DNA of 64,000 nt, taken from Zychaea mexicana (Eukaryota; Mucoromycota; Mucoromycetes; Mucorales; Lichtheimiaceae). Within the stretch, counting starts at the first letter, position 1, and each line of letters starts with the position of its first letter. Below are positions 41,216 through 55,199 of the stretch, one piece after another. The notes under the pieces are model-generated. The model saw only the letters and a program-made list of their open reading frames with translations. It was not told the origin of the DNA and made no database searches. The position numbers and the translations under genes are program-made. The DNA is taken from the NCBI RefSeq assembly GCF_025766255.1, contig NW_026516665.1, positions 434,001-498,000 of the forward strand, read 5' to 3'.

Positions 41216-42056
41216 ACGATGTTAGTGAACGACGACAACGATGATGATGGTACTGCGTGGAATGGTGTTCTGGTGCTGGGATGTGGCCCTCTTCTCCTTC
41301 TCCCTCACCATTTCCACACAATACCTAGCACAGACCCCTTCCTGTATTATGACATGACTATCCCCATTTGCTTTTTCTTTTCTCTACCTCAATACCAGCA
41401 CCACAAATCAGCAAACTGCCAAGCAACAATCGACAATCGACAAAAAAATATTAGGATATCTCACTATAATGCATGATGTGTTCGCCTTTTCAAATCAAAC
41501 TTGGTCTCTTTTTTTTGTTTTGTTCTTCTTTAACCGTTGTCGTCGCCTCATTGCGATTTAAAGGAAACGTGTCCGTCTTTTGGCTCTACAACATTGACCA
41601 TGAGCAACAAAACACGACCTAGCACTACCACTTTGATTCAAGTGTTTCCAGTTTAACAAACGACACGCTTCGCGACAAAGAGAAAAAAGCATTTGGCGCA
41701 GCAAATGTCCTTGTGGAACCCGCAAAACAAAGAGAGCACATCATCGCAGTATGAACACCCGCGTGCTTCAATTCTGTACGTAAAATAAACAGCAGCATAT
41801 TACTTGACATCACTGCTGCCTCTCTTTCCCCTTCCCCCCCCCCCCAATTAGGTTGTGTTGTTCTCACACTCCATTAATCAACCAAACAAAAACAAAGATG
41901 CGCTCTCTCCCTCTCGCTTTCTCGGGTGTGGGTGCCCAGCTATTCGACTTCAAACTCAATATGTATGCTACACACATAGCAATCGAAGCTTAGTTATAAC
42001 ATCAGCTTTATGCGCGTTAATGGGAGATCAGGGAAAGTTTATTCAAGGCCCTTGTG
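41216..42056. other. Spacer between histone H1 and the MULE
   Basis: An 841-bp spacer holding the H1 3' flank, a poly-C run (about 41836-41846) and AT-rich DNA up to the left end of the MULE. No gene is seen. Confidence 0.45.
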
Positions 42057-42059
42057 GGT

Positions 42060-42097
42060 CCTTGAATTGTTCGTCCATAAACCTCAGTTCCCATTGG
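42060..42097 (+). repeat. MULE left terminal inverted repeat
   Basis: Pairs inverted with 44782-44819. The outer 27 bp have one mismatch and the inner 11 bp are weaker, most differences there being transitions. The outer end lies within a local palindrome, ATTCAAGG (42041-42048) and CCTTGAAT (42060-42067). Confidence 0.85.
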
Positions 42098-42254
42098 CTG
42101 CTGCTAATTATTACTCAGCAACCAATCAACCCCATTGAAATCCAACAAAATCTTTGTGTTCTGTCTCTCACATATTTCACCAAAACAAAAACCTTGACGA
42201 CAATTCCACACATCTAACATCTTGATAATAATGTTTAATAATTAAAATATTTTT

Positions 42255-44704
42255 TTAAATAGCGAGGCTGATGTTTTGATGACCAGTTGTTGTCGAGCTG
42301 TTCCAGCTTTTTAATTCGTTTGTTTCATCGTGAAACATTGTAGCAGGTCGACCAAGAACAGGAACAGCTACGCGTTTTGTTGTTTTTGTTTTTTCAACTT
42401 GAATCTTTAGTCGTTCAAAAGAATCAACAAATCTACCAAAACATAAGCATCATTTTAAGTACTATTATTAATCTGATGATTTATTCTTATATATTTTACC
42501 TATCCATAGCTTCTTCAAAAAGATTTTTAGATACTGTTGAAGCAGCTTCATCAGTTTCCATGATGCTATGTTGTGATTGTTGTATTTGCTGTTGCTCTTG
42601 TTGAGACGATGATATGTCGTTGGTGATGGTGGACGGATCAAACTGATTCCAAGGACACGACTGACCTTTTTATAAGGAAAGGTTAATACTCGCTCAAGTA
42701 TTTCATGTAATTACATACCAAATACATATGCTTGCATGGTGAAGCGCTTGTCTAGTGATCGAAATCTTCGTCAATATTGACCGAAACATCATATGTAGTA
42801 CTTTCTTCAGGGTCAGTGAAAGAAAGTACTTTGTAAACGTCCCCTTCTTGACCAACAATTTTGGCAGCGGCTTCTTCATCTATGCTTTGCATAAAAAGGT
42901 TTGTATATAAGTATATATGAGATAATATTAAATCAAACGGCAAAAGAGATACTTACCGTTCAATTCATTGACTCTTGCAAGTCTCATTCTTTCTGCCTTG
43001 TTCATTGTACGAAGCCTAAAGTTGGCTACCGTACAAACATGATCTTGTATTATATCTGGAAGAACATGGCTCCAAAGGATATAGACAAGCACGTCAGCAC
43101 GTTGTCTTCGCAAGCTTGGTAGGTAAACTTTTTTGAGATGACGGTGCCAGCTCTCTATGTAGTTGTTTGTGTTTATGTGATGATGGTGCTTTTATATTCG
43201 TAATAAGTGACATAATTCGTCGAAAAATGACATGAAAAAATAAAATGAAGCAAAAACTTACACTGCGCCATGCTTGGCTCCATTTTTCACGTTTAGGAAG
43301 AAACTCCCTCTCAAAGTACAAATACAAACGAGCACTTTCCCATTCATTTTCACTATCAATAGACCAAGTTTCGAATCGTTCATGTTCAAGATCGAAATCC
43401 GTTGGTACCTCAGCTTTCATCATATTCATCATTAGGAAAAGTGCATGTTCACGCATGTCTTTCTTCTCCTTCAGAGTCTTCGATGGAGTGGACGGTTTTG
43501 CGGTGAGTTTGGAAAGAATGTTCTTCTTCCATGCTCTAAGGACATGCCAGTGGCAGAAAGTATCTTCACTTTGTCAGTAAATGTGTTAGTGAACGGATCA
43601 TCATTTACATAGTTATACGCCTTATTAATAGCAATAATTTTTGTATCAGAATCGTCGATCATAACACGGGATGGTATATATTCATGCTCATCCTTCAGCC
43701 TTTGAAGCCAATACATGATAATTTATTGAGCTTGTGAATTTGTGATCATCCACGCCAATGGCTTGCCCTTTCCAGTAGTCCTGCATCTTGCTACAAGTGT
43801 ATAAAGATAACAGTCATGATTGGCACCATCCACACAAGTCTTGTGGGTTGAATCAAGACAAACAAGGTTTCCGTCCTCTTTCAATTGCTATATAACAAGG
43901 AATATATATATGATTAGGTATGTGTATAATGTATCTCCATTTGGATCAATTGTTGTACCTTAACTGCCATTGTGACACGAATGCGAAAAAGAACATTCCC
44001 TCTTCATATCTTTCAAGATTTTTCGAAGTAAAGTGTCCTTTCTCTTGTTCTATTTTGTCACCCCATTTACCAAGACTGATTGCCATCGAAGGATCAAGTT
44101 GGGATTGACGTCAAAGATGCACTTTCATTGCATAATAGACATGGTGATAATTGACTCGAATGGATTGAGGTATGTTATCATATGCTTCGTCATCCAAGAT
44201 TTTTTCAAGAACATCTTTCGAGACGAAGCATGTGTTTGATATTTCTCCAGGTAAGACTTTTCTCCACTTGCTCTTGAATGAATTGCAAGTGTAACAAAAT
44301 GAATTCTTTCCACGAGGAGAACCAGCCCGTTGGCACGTGTAGTACTATCAGAGATGGATTATACAGAAAGCAGAAGTAGAAGTCATTCAATAAGTATCAA
44401 ACAAATGTTTTTATATGTTTATAATAAATTTTATTGAAAGGTTTACTTCATTGAAGTAGAATGCTTCTCTTCCTCTGCTGCGCTTTTGACCGGGTGGAGG
44501 AGGTGTGTATCCATTATGAAGATACTCTTCGTTCTTCTCTTTGCGTCCACGTTCAGTTTTCGTTTTATTGTAAAACTTGCAGTTGTATTGCGTCTCTTGA
44601 GCTTCGATCCAGTTACGATATTCTGATCTCGAAATAAATAATGTTGCAGGCGCATCATCATTTTCTGGGCGAGTGATAAAGGTAGTGGTAAGATAATCCT
44701 CCAT
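42255..44704 (-). pseudogene. MULE transposase with SWIM motif, broken
   Basis: Transposase of the Mutator superfamily (DDE catalytic fold). Segments in order: N-terminal MEDYLTTTFITRPENDD and WIEAQETQYNCKFYNKTKTE; a Cys/Lys-rich DNA-binding-like block YTCQRAGSPRGKNSFCYTCN; the catalytic start LVCLDSTHKTCVDG, with the YLYTLVARCRTTGKGKPLAW strand; HEYIPSRVMIDDSDTKIIAI; FCHWHVLRAWKKN; NNYIESWHRHLKKVYLPSL; and a SWIM-like CKHMYL near 42720-42735. Damage: in-frame TGA (44111-44113), TAA (43723-43725) and TAG (42752-42754, just before SWIM), and a one-base frameshift near 43557-43565. At least one intron junction also loses phase. Splice sites remain recognisable, so inactivation is fairly recent. 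A domesticated gene is unlikely given these lesions. Confidence 0.85.
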
Positions 44705-44781
44705 AGTAAAGATACAAAAGTGACAACTTAAAATCAGAGAATAGCAGTCCAAGTGGTATTTATTACTAGCCCAATATCTGA

Positions 44782-44819
44782 CCAATAAAATTTGAGGTTT
44801 ATGGGCGAACAATTCAAGG
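44782..44819 (-). repeat. MULE right terminal inverted repeat
   Basis: Inverted partner of 42060-42097. It starts 78 bp upstream of the transposase ATG (44704), so it probably includes or abuts the transposase promoter. Confidence 0.85.
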
Positions 44820-44822
44820 CTT

Positions 44823-45280
44823 GCCCTTTTTAGTCGTTGCCTTGTACAACAGTATGCCAATCTTACACCAAGCGTCAAGCTTGCTCAACTCCTCACCATT
44901 CATTGTCTCCTGGAATGCTTCAGTAGGGCTCCAGATCAAACAAGTATTCGACTTCTTAGATAACTACATGAGAACGAAGGAAACTTTCATCACACTTAAT
45001 TAAACTCAAACTTAAGATAATATCCTGATGACGCGTGTTACTTTCGCCTGTGCTATGTGTATGTGTATCGTCTGCTTATCAAAATATATGATATGCACAT
45101 TCTTTTGACTTGACAAATTACGGTAACATCGCCACAATTCATATTGTACAGTTGCGTTTTTTATTAATATAGGGTTTAAGAGAGGGAGGAAGCGCAAATA
45201 TACAAACGACTAAAAGAACGTAAAGAAGAAGTGATAAAAGGTAGCAGCAGCAACAACCAACCGTGTCACCTTTTTATTTC
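44823..45280. other. Spacer between the MULE and the UBX gene
   Basis: A 458-bp spacer with the flank of the MULE and the 3' region of the minus-strand UBX-domain gene. No gene is seen. Confidence 0.4.
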
Positions 45281-47709
45281 TTACTCCTGATTCAGAGAAT
45301 TTCCATTATACGTCCGACCATCGTCATCATCGTCAAATTCACTTGTTCGAAGCGTGTTTACGTTGCTTCCGTTTGATCTAATGCGCTTAAAAGATTAGAC
45401 GTTTACGCTATATACGGCTCCCGATCTTCCGTCCTTGATGATTTACCTCGGTCCAGGTCGTGGTGAGCCACCGCCGAGTCGTTGTCCACCGTAAGTAGCA
45501 GAGGATGATGTTGTAGGAGTAGCAGAAGCCGCCGATGCACCAGGATATGCGCCTACAGCAGGTGTTGTCGGATCTGCACCAGAAGATGTTGCCTGTTCTG
45601 CTGGGAATAACGAGTACATCACCCCCGACATTGTAGATCCCACCGCGCTCGCAGCATTATATAGCATGCCTCCCGCAGAATATACATGATCAAAGTATGA
45701 GCCACTATTACCGCCAGCTCCACCATATGCATGACTAACGTTTTTAATGCCTTTCATGATGATGGTAGCACTCGGACATAGGTCAAGTTCACGAAGCGAT
45801 TTTTGTTCATCTCCAATACTGAATTGACGCGTTGGAAATTGTGCTAGGAGTTTGTACGGTTGATCACCATCGGTACGGTTCTATATATGCACATAAATGC
45901 GATTATTAACTTTTTCAGTCCAAAACTACTCTGTATCATTGCTATTGTACCTGATCAATCCAATCTTTTACAGCAGCCAATGTATCGGTTGCTAAATCGA
46001 TTCAGCAAAGTTTATGTCAAATGTTAGATACCGCTTTAAAGAGAAATGTGTTGTCGCTAGCTTTGAGAAAAGCCTACCTTGAAACTTGTTTCGTAGTGAT
46101 GATCCATCCAATTGCCGAATACTGATGCTGCTTGCATCATACTGTTGTCCGCTGGCACTAATGATTATTTTAGTCATAGATCAATGACGCTTTTAATTTC
46201 TTTCAATACAAATGAAACACTTTCCCCTAACAGCACAAACCTTTTCCGTTCTCCCACTGGCGGAGAAGTGGTAGGCGAACTCTCTGATTGACGTTTCTTT
46301 GCAGCAGCCTGTCTCGCGGCAATTTGTTCGGCTCTATCTCGGGCAATTTGCTCTTTAATCTTTCGGCGATGCTCCTCCTCCTCTTTCTTTTCTTTCTTGA
46401 TCTTTGCGAAATGCTGTTTGTTTCGCTGATCCTCCATTTGTTGTTTTGTTTGCTGCATCACTTTTCCATCCTCGCGTCGTTTCATTTCGCGTTCGCGAGC
46501 ATCCTATAGTATTCATATTAACGACAAAACAAACGATCAGTCTTAAGAGTGGACCTATATTATTTCTATCAACCCAATAGATGTGAACGTTGCTATTTCG
46601 CATGTTGTTTCTACCTGTTTTTCCTTTTCTTCGCGCTTTTTTCTTGCTTCTTCCATTTGCTCTCGAAGTCTACATGCGTGCATCAAGAGGATCGTCAGTG
46701 GCCTTGATAGCTTACACTCACCAAATGGGACACATAAACCCTTTATCTATGGCATTACTTTTCTTTTTTCGCTAAAGCATCTGGCGAAGACGATGCAGCA
46801 TTTACAGGATCGTTCGTAGTAGTGGCAGAGGAAGGATTGTTACTAGTGGATGAAGACGAGGTAGCAACGAAATGTTGCTGCGGGATTGGTGAGTTAAATG
46901 TGGCTGGCTGTGGAGCAGGATGAACGGGCGATGAAGTTGCTGAAGATGGTGCTGCTACTACTTGAGCGGCCTGGTCAATCTTGGCAATAATTTCTTCTGC
47001 ACTGGAATCTTGCGTTCCAAACTCTTTAATCGTGCCCTGTCTGATGTTGTTGATGTTATACTCCAGTTAGTATAATCCTATCTTTGATTTATCCTATTTC
47101 ATATAAACCAACCTTATAAAGTACAAGATAGGGATATGCGGCATCGGATCTGATATGGTTTGATCGTAACATTGTTAGTCTTCCCCCGCATTGAAATAAT
47201 CTCGAGCTCCGCATGAATCGCTATCGAGAAAGAAGGATATATGCTTACATAGCTGCTGAAATAATTTTGCATTTTCTGAATCCTTGTGCATTTTCAGCGC
47301 CACTGCGTCCGATGTTATCTTTTGCACAACCTGATCATTATCTCATCGATGAGCATATTGACACGTAACCACTTGCTCCCTCCCCCTGCGAAAGACTGTC
47401 CACTCCTACTCTCTTTCTTGCTTCGACTTTTTTTGGTGCACTCCCGAAATGAATATAAACGAACCGTCTCGTTTTCTAGTGCTGCATCAAGCTGCTGACT
47501 ATTCGTGGAATCATCTATGCATATGATATTTTTGGTTCAGTTATGCTTCTGGAACAATAAGAGGCCAACCCTTTTTCAACCAGCAGAGCGATTAACAATT
47601 GAAGAAAAAGAAACATGACTTTGAAATTACCAAATATATAGACAACAAACACGCAATTCTTAGTATTCACAAGAGATACGGCTTCTGTAACAGGTCCATT
47701 GAACCACAT
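45281..47709 (-). CDS. UBX-domain protein, UBXN4/erasin-like
   Basis: Adaptor that recruits the p97/Cdc48 ATPase to the ER membrane in ER-associated degradation. Eleven exons: 47709-47631, 47514-47465, 47330-47249, 47149-47113, 47040-46759, 46669-46615, 46503-46241, 46157-46078, 45991-45951, 45880-45447 and 45377-45281, giving 499 aa. Seen: a thioredoxin-like N-terminus (MWFNGPVTEAVSLVNTKNCV; IPILYFIRQGTIKEFG), a Ser/Pro linker, a long charged helix rich in Glu, Lys and Arg, and the UBX fold (ISIRQLDGSSLRNKF; AVKDWID; the FPTRQF loop contacting p97). Then come a hydrophobic/amphipathic stretch (YFDHVYSAGGMLYNAASAVG) and a C-terminus with TYNGNS, matching the end of animal UBXN4. Two junctions use the second of two closely spaced AGs. 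Confidence 0.9.
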
Positions 47710-48156
47710 GGTCGATGGCCTAAAGTGAGGAGGAATGTAAAGAGAGACCACACACACGCTTACTGTCTCTCTGAGGGCAGCTTCCGCACGAAACTCCGAA
47801 ATGGAAGGAACAGGGCAAAAGGGTAGGCTTTGGTACCTGATTTTTGTAAAGGTTCTCGTATTCAGCAGGCAGCATGAGTACTGTATCCCTTTTCAACATC
47901 TACATCAGCATCCAACCGTGAGCATTTATGAGTATCCAAGCATCCGTAAGACTTCTGGTAACAAGTATGCACAAAGGGGACGCAAGATCTTGCTCTGCTT
48001 GTGATAATGAAATTGCCATCAAACCATAGTGCGAAAAAAAAGTCCACTGATTGCTTGGTTGGATTGGCAAAAGCTGCAAGTGAGGTAGGAACTTGGACAT
48101 GAGCGATTTGTAGGACAGACATGACCATCACGCACGCAACTTAATTGATATCTCAT

Positions 48157-48178
48157 TCTACATAGCTCACTATGTAGA
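48157..48178. repeat. Short palindrome
   Basis: TCTACATAG and CTATGTAGA flank CTCA, a perfect 9-bp inverted repeat with a 4-nt spacer. It has no transposon-like borders. Confidence 0.4.
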
Positions 48179-48620
48179 TGAACAAAAACGAGCTGGTGAA
48201 GTGTCCACAGCGGATTCTAATAACGATCTATATGGTGCTATTTGATATCACTTCCCGAGGTGTATTTATCGTATAGCAGTAATTCCACGTCCATATGCCG
48301 GCGTCACCTGCAACATAACGCGATATGATAGTAACTGGCAATGTTACTGTCAAGAAAATAGTGATATATAAGGGTGACAGTATATTCTACTTCCTGCCAA
48401 ACACTTACAAAGCGCGAGGTGTTCTAAGAGTACACAGATTGCTCTGTGATAACCACACCATTACTAACTACACGACTAGAAATTCTCTGACTTGCCTCCT
48501 CGATATCTGTCAGTTATATATTATGCTCGTTTTGACAGTCGTAGCAGCCGTCGAAAAATTCCATGTAATATGAGCAGTACATAGTGTTGGAGTTTATCAG
48601 ACAATTAAGACCGTATTTGG

Positions 48621-49133
48621 TTAGTCTGAGAATGTTTCAATTAGTAGTGATGCTATTTGTGTGCTCCACAAATTTTTGAAGACGTGTCCGATGTCCCCTG
48701 CTGATAAAGTCTCGACACAAGCAGCAATAAGAGTTTGCAAAATATATATATAGCAAAAGTGAAACCATTCTTATCTTTGAGTTGTTTCTACTCATCTCAA
48801 AGAAACTCTGGAGGAGATCCGTTTCAAAGCAAGTGAAGGACACAGTATATGGGTCGTTCGCTACGGAGTGTAGCTGAGTATGCATTTCATTGCTAAGTGC
48901 TTCAGATTCCTGTCTACTCTGGTCACGCAAGCGGACAAATATAAACCACAACCAAAAGCATAAAATTGTCTCATAGCTGCATACATACTTCTTTTGGAGC
49001 ATCCGCATATCCGCATATGAGTTACTGGTGTCGTGCGCCTTTTTTTGCATTTTAAGTATTCTGGTATCGTAAGTTTTGCGAATGGAAGAATAAGAAGAAG
49101 CTAAAACATACGCTACTCTAGACTGGCTCACAT
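48621..49133 (-). CDS. Candidate coiled-coil protein or relic
   Basis: A coding-like minus-strand region without a convincing start. One segment reads RKTYDTRILKMQKKAHDTSN then SYADMRMLQKK. After a possible GT-AG intron (about 49000-48923) it continues RQESEALSNEMHTQLHSVAN and LLQSFFEMSRNNSK. A possible second intron leads to GDIGHVFKNLWSTQIASLLI and a stop at 48621. The heptad-like charge pattern suggests a coiled coil. The family is not recognised, and a gene fragment is as likely as an intact gene missing its first exon. Confidence 0.3.
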
Positions 49134-49539
49134 AGCCAATACACTCAGGAAGCTTATCGACATGCGTGTGTTATTACACATGGACGGCTCATAATGTGTT
49201 GCTTAATGTATTTATGACATTGTCAGTTACTAGAACGTAACTTTTTTTTGCCCAAGGCTTTTGCCTCTCATTGCCTGCCTTATATGTCTCGAGCAAGAAT
49301 GTCCCAGCCAAGAGACGCACTGTCGTAAGGCATAGGCGATGGCAAGAGTTAAAGTGCAACAACTATGTGTGTACTAGTCCGACTTTGTGTGACAAAAAAA
49401 AAGGACGCCAGAGTATCATACCACAGCTTGTACCAACGTGTGCTCGGTTGCGGTCTATCATTTTTTTTTCTTCTTTCTCCCCCTTTAAGCTCCACTTTTT
49501 GCTTTGTTTCTTTGTTCCTTTCTTCTTTACATACATAAA

Positions 49540-51875
<2,336 letters not shown>

Positions 51876-52813
51876 GCCCTCCTTTTGTTCTTCTTCTTCA
51901 TCCTCACTCCCAAATCCCATTCCTTTGACATTTCATATCATCTCTGTAGATCTTTTTTCTCGTTTGTCTGTTTCTCTAATATTTTTATCATCTGCGTACT
52001 ACATACCCTTAGTTCCTTTTATACTACCCAAAACTCATCACCATCTTCCGATAATAATGTGCCTTCCTCTTTATTAACACCTGCAACCAACCAACACTGT
52101 GATGATAATGTATACACGCTTGTATGTGCTATATACTTTCTCTCTTACTATTTAACTATACTTCGAATGCCACTCTTAATTTTTCTTTTTCTTAAAAAAC
52201 CATTCACACCATTTACCATGCTCCAGATAACAGTAACTGCAAAAAGATAACACGATTGATACTTTGTATCTAACGCACGCTCGCACACACTTACATCATT
52301 ACATACAGTATGTACAATGCATTAGTTATGAAATTTGCGCTTGTGAAAACAGCAGCCTTATTCGAAGCCTCAATACTGTACCAATGTGAATCACAAAACG
52401 CTTTTTGTAGCATGATACATAAAAGTTGACTACAGTATGTACAGTAACTTTAATGCGAGCTCCCCCAGACCCAGTGCATCAAATAACGATACTCGCGTAG
52501 AGTAATATCAAAGCAGCTTGTATTGACATTTGCATAAGTGCTACAACAATTACTGGTTATTTTCTTTTGACATACCGGAAAACGAAAGCATATGTATTCA
52601 TCATGTGATAGCCTAAAAAGAAATACGATTGGTTTTTGTTTTTTGATAATAGATAGCTGTCTATGCTCAAAGATGTACAAAGTAATAGGTGTAGCAAATA
52701 TAACGTATGGTATTATGTAAACTTTGAAAAGAGTATACATTGCAATTGACTATTTTTATATCCAGCTTCTTTATTATTCATGTTTTGTGTTTGATTGTCT
52801 TTTCTTGTTTTGT
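51876..52813. terminator. Convergent 3' ends, no gene
   Basis: A 938-bp spacer between the kinase (+) and ARP2 (-) ends. It is T-rich after the kinase stop. The 13-mer TACAGTATGTACA occurs twice (52304-52316 and 52431-52443). No gene is seen. Confidence 0.45.
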
Positions 52814-54749
52814 TTAAGCGGTGGAGCCAAGAACACCCATCTTTTCTAATGCGCGAGGACCCATTTCGTCCCATTCCTGCTTGGTCACCCACCATGAATC
52901 TTTGTTCTTCATGATATCTGCGAGGACAGCACCACCAAGGTACACCCTATCAGTAGATTAAAAGCGTGTTTAGTTCACATATATAAATATACCAACACGA
53001 ATTTATCAACATTCTCAAAACATATATGTGCAAAACTCACATGTGTCGACGTCTGGGAGGATCTTCTATACGAATCTTGAATTTCTATTTGGGTTAAAGT
53101 TAAAGTGGTGAGTAAATCCTTTTTTTCATTTTCTCTTTCTGGTCTTGATATCATTAAAGCTGCTTACACTCAATCGGCTTGGGTCTCCATTGAGAACGTT
53201 GACCAGGTATAATTGCTTCATTTCCTTCTCTAAGCGACTAGGAAGACCAGGGTACATGGTAGAGCCACCAGACAAGACGATATGCTTATATAATTCAGAT
53301 CGGATATCAATGTCGGCCGAATTGATTGTGTCGAACAAAAGCTCTAAAAAAAGCAAGCTCATCAACTGGTCATACTCTATATACATCTAATGCATGATTC
53401 TCTCAGAGAAAAAAAGTTCCTGATTCTTACCTGCCATGCCCTTTCCTTCTACATCAACCAAATTGGGCTGGAACAAACACTCAGGAGCTTCAAATCGTTC
53501 AGAACCGACCTTGATTACTCGGCCATCTGGAAGCTTTTACAAAGGAAAACAAAAGAACATTTTTAGACGACTTTGATTTTGGATACTCATGTATATATTT
53601 TTTCTGTAGCAGTATCTCACTATACCTCATAGCTCTCTACCAAAGTTGTAGTCTCGTTGCCGAGCTTTTGGTCCAATTGAAGATCATAGCTATATAATAC
53701 ATGCCCTATGTAAGTATATTTTGTCATTCGTCTCTCTCTCATTCTCTTTCTCTTTTCCTTACCTGACATAGCAAAGCTTTTCCTTGACCTGTCGGATGGT
53801 TTCAAAATCAGCAGTTCGGTTAAAGGCGTAACCACGTCGCAACAATAAGTCGATGAGATGTCTTGTAACATGGCGACCAGCAACATCCAAACGACGCGTC
53901 AAGTTGGCCGGTGCGTAACCTTGGTAAACGGGAACCTAGTAATATTATAAAATTCCAAGTCCATCACTATATTCGTGCAATTATTATATATACATGTAAA
54001 ACTTACAATATGCGTAACACCATCACCAGAATCCACAACCACACCAGACATGAGACCTATTGAAAAGCGTCAATACATTTTTTAGTATAACTGTTATCGT
54101 AAAATAAACTTTCTGTATAGCGTACATGTGTAATATCTTTTTCTTATTACCTTGAGCAAACAGGGTCAAAACTGCCTGGATAGCAACATACAAGCCCTGG
54201 AAACCATATTCTTCAAACATGATTTGTGCCATGGTCTCACGGTTTGCTCGTGGGTTCAAAGGAGCCTCTGTCAGCAAAATCTTTGAGTCTTGTGGGTTGA
54301 CCTTGAGCTTGTCAAAAAACGTGTAATTCCACAAGTGGCGCATATCCTCCCAGTTGCGAATGATGCCGTTCTCCATGGGATATGACATTTGCAAGATATT
54401 GCGGAGTGTTGCTGCTTCTTCACCAATCATAATGTCATTGACCTGGAGATCGCCTACTCGTTCTTCGGCTCGCAAGATGGGTCGTCCGACTACACTAGGA
54501 AATGTATGTTCCGGGAAATTCGATCCGGCATAACCGCATTTCACGAACTGTGTTCAAATAGTGAACCATCATGATGGTTTCGGGAAAAGTGTTAATGTAT
54601 GTGTGCTTAAATAAGATGGAGGAATTCTTTCCAAAGCCTACACTGTAACAGCGTAGCATAATGATGGCATTTTATAAAACGCATATAGTTTTCTTAGAGA
54701 TAGCACATACCCCCGTACCGTTATCGACGACGAGTGTTTTGTGGTCCAT
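52814..54749 (-). CDS. ARP2: Actin-related protein 2 (Arp2/3 complex)
   Basis: Nucleating subunit of the Arp2/3 complex, which builds branched actin at endocytic sites. Nine exons: 54749-54711, 54547-54151, 54056-54007, 53935-53763, 53689-53626, 53533-53431, 53343-53168, 53084-53041 and 52946-52814, giving 392 aa, the normal length. The actin fold is complete: phosphate loop 1 [53 protein letters not shown], phosphate loop 2 [56 protein letters not shown] and the C-terminal [15 protein letters not shown]. The [13 protein letters not shown] and [11 protein letters not shown] segments separate ARP2 from conventional actin. Confidence 0.97.
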
Positions 54750-55199
54750 TTAGTTTTGAAAAGTAATAAAGAACTACTTAAGGATTATAGCGTGTTTTCG
54801 CGCCAAGGGAATAAGCGAATGCAGAAAGTGGAACTTGCTGAGTTCACTCGTAATCTACTATTAAATAGCCGCATGGCCATTGCAGAAGGTAACATAAAGC
54901 AAGAGGATTGCCAAGATGTCGAATCCGGTGATAATAGGCAAATACAGTGACATATAGCAATCATATGCCTACTGTGTTCTGTAATATATATTACATATTT
55001 TCATGATAGCAAGGAAAAAGGCGGAAGCTGATGGATATAATGATAGAGGTCGGGTATGGTGAAATATATTAATAGAAGCTATGACTTGGGATAGTGAATG
55101 TCAATGTTTGTTGCGAGTGGTGTTGTAAATGGGAAGATAGTTTGTTAGCGAAGACGAAGGCGTAGTATGTATGTATCTTTTATCTCATTTAGCGTTTAG
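54750..55199. promoter_or_regulatory. ARP2 promoter and seipin 3' flank
   Basis: A 450-bp spacer between two minus-strand genes. A plus-strand open frame of 69 codons (54741-54950) lacks any coding signature and is discounted. Confidence 0.4.

Larger units (their letters stand above)
42057..44822 (-). mobile_element. Mutator-like (MULE) DNA transposon, degenerate
   Basis: About 2.77 kb bounded by imperfect terminal inverted repeats. A 27-bp core matches at 26/27 positions (42060-42086 against 44793-44819, inverted), and the similarity extends inward to about 38 bp at lower identity. Flanking 9-mers GCCCTTGTG (42048-42056) and GCCCTTTTT (44823-44831) match at 7/9 and may be the worn 9-bp target duplication typical of Mutator elements. 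One minus-strand gene fills the interior, 78 bp inside the right repeat: a MULE/SWIM transposase with stops and a frameshift. It appears to be a complete but inactive autonomous element. Confidence 0.82.
47710..49539. other. 1.8-kb spacer with a candidate gene
   Basis: Divergent promoter space between the UBX gene (-) and the kinase gene (+). It contains a palindrome (48157-48178) and a weak minus-strand coding candidate (48621-49133). Nothing else is recognised. Confidence 0.45.

Noticed and set aside
40932..41225. Arg/Pro/Leu-rich 97-codon frame
   Set aside because: A frame shadow of the Lys/Ala-rich histone H1 tail.
42255..44704. MULE gene as an intact multi-exon, domesticated gene
   Set aside because: The TGA, TAA and TAG codons fall inside conserved blocks with no GT-AG intron able to skip them, and a frameshift interrupts the CHWH segment.
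54741..54950. 69-codon plus-strand frame
   Set aside because: Overlaps the ARP2 start and promoter and has no coding signature.
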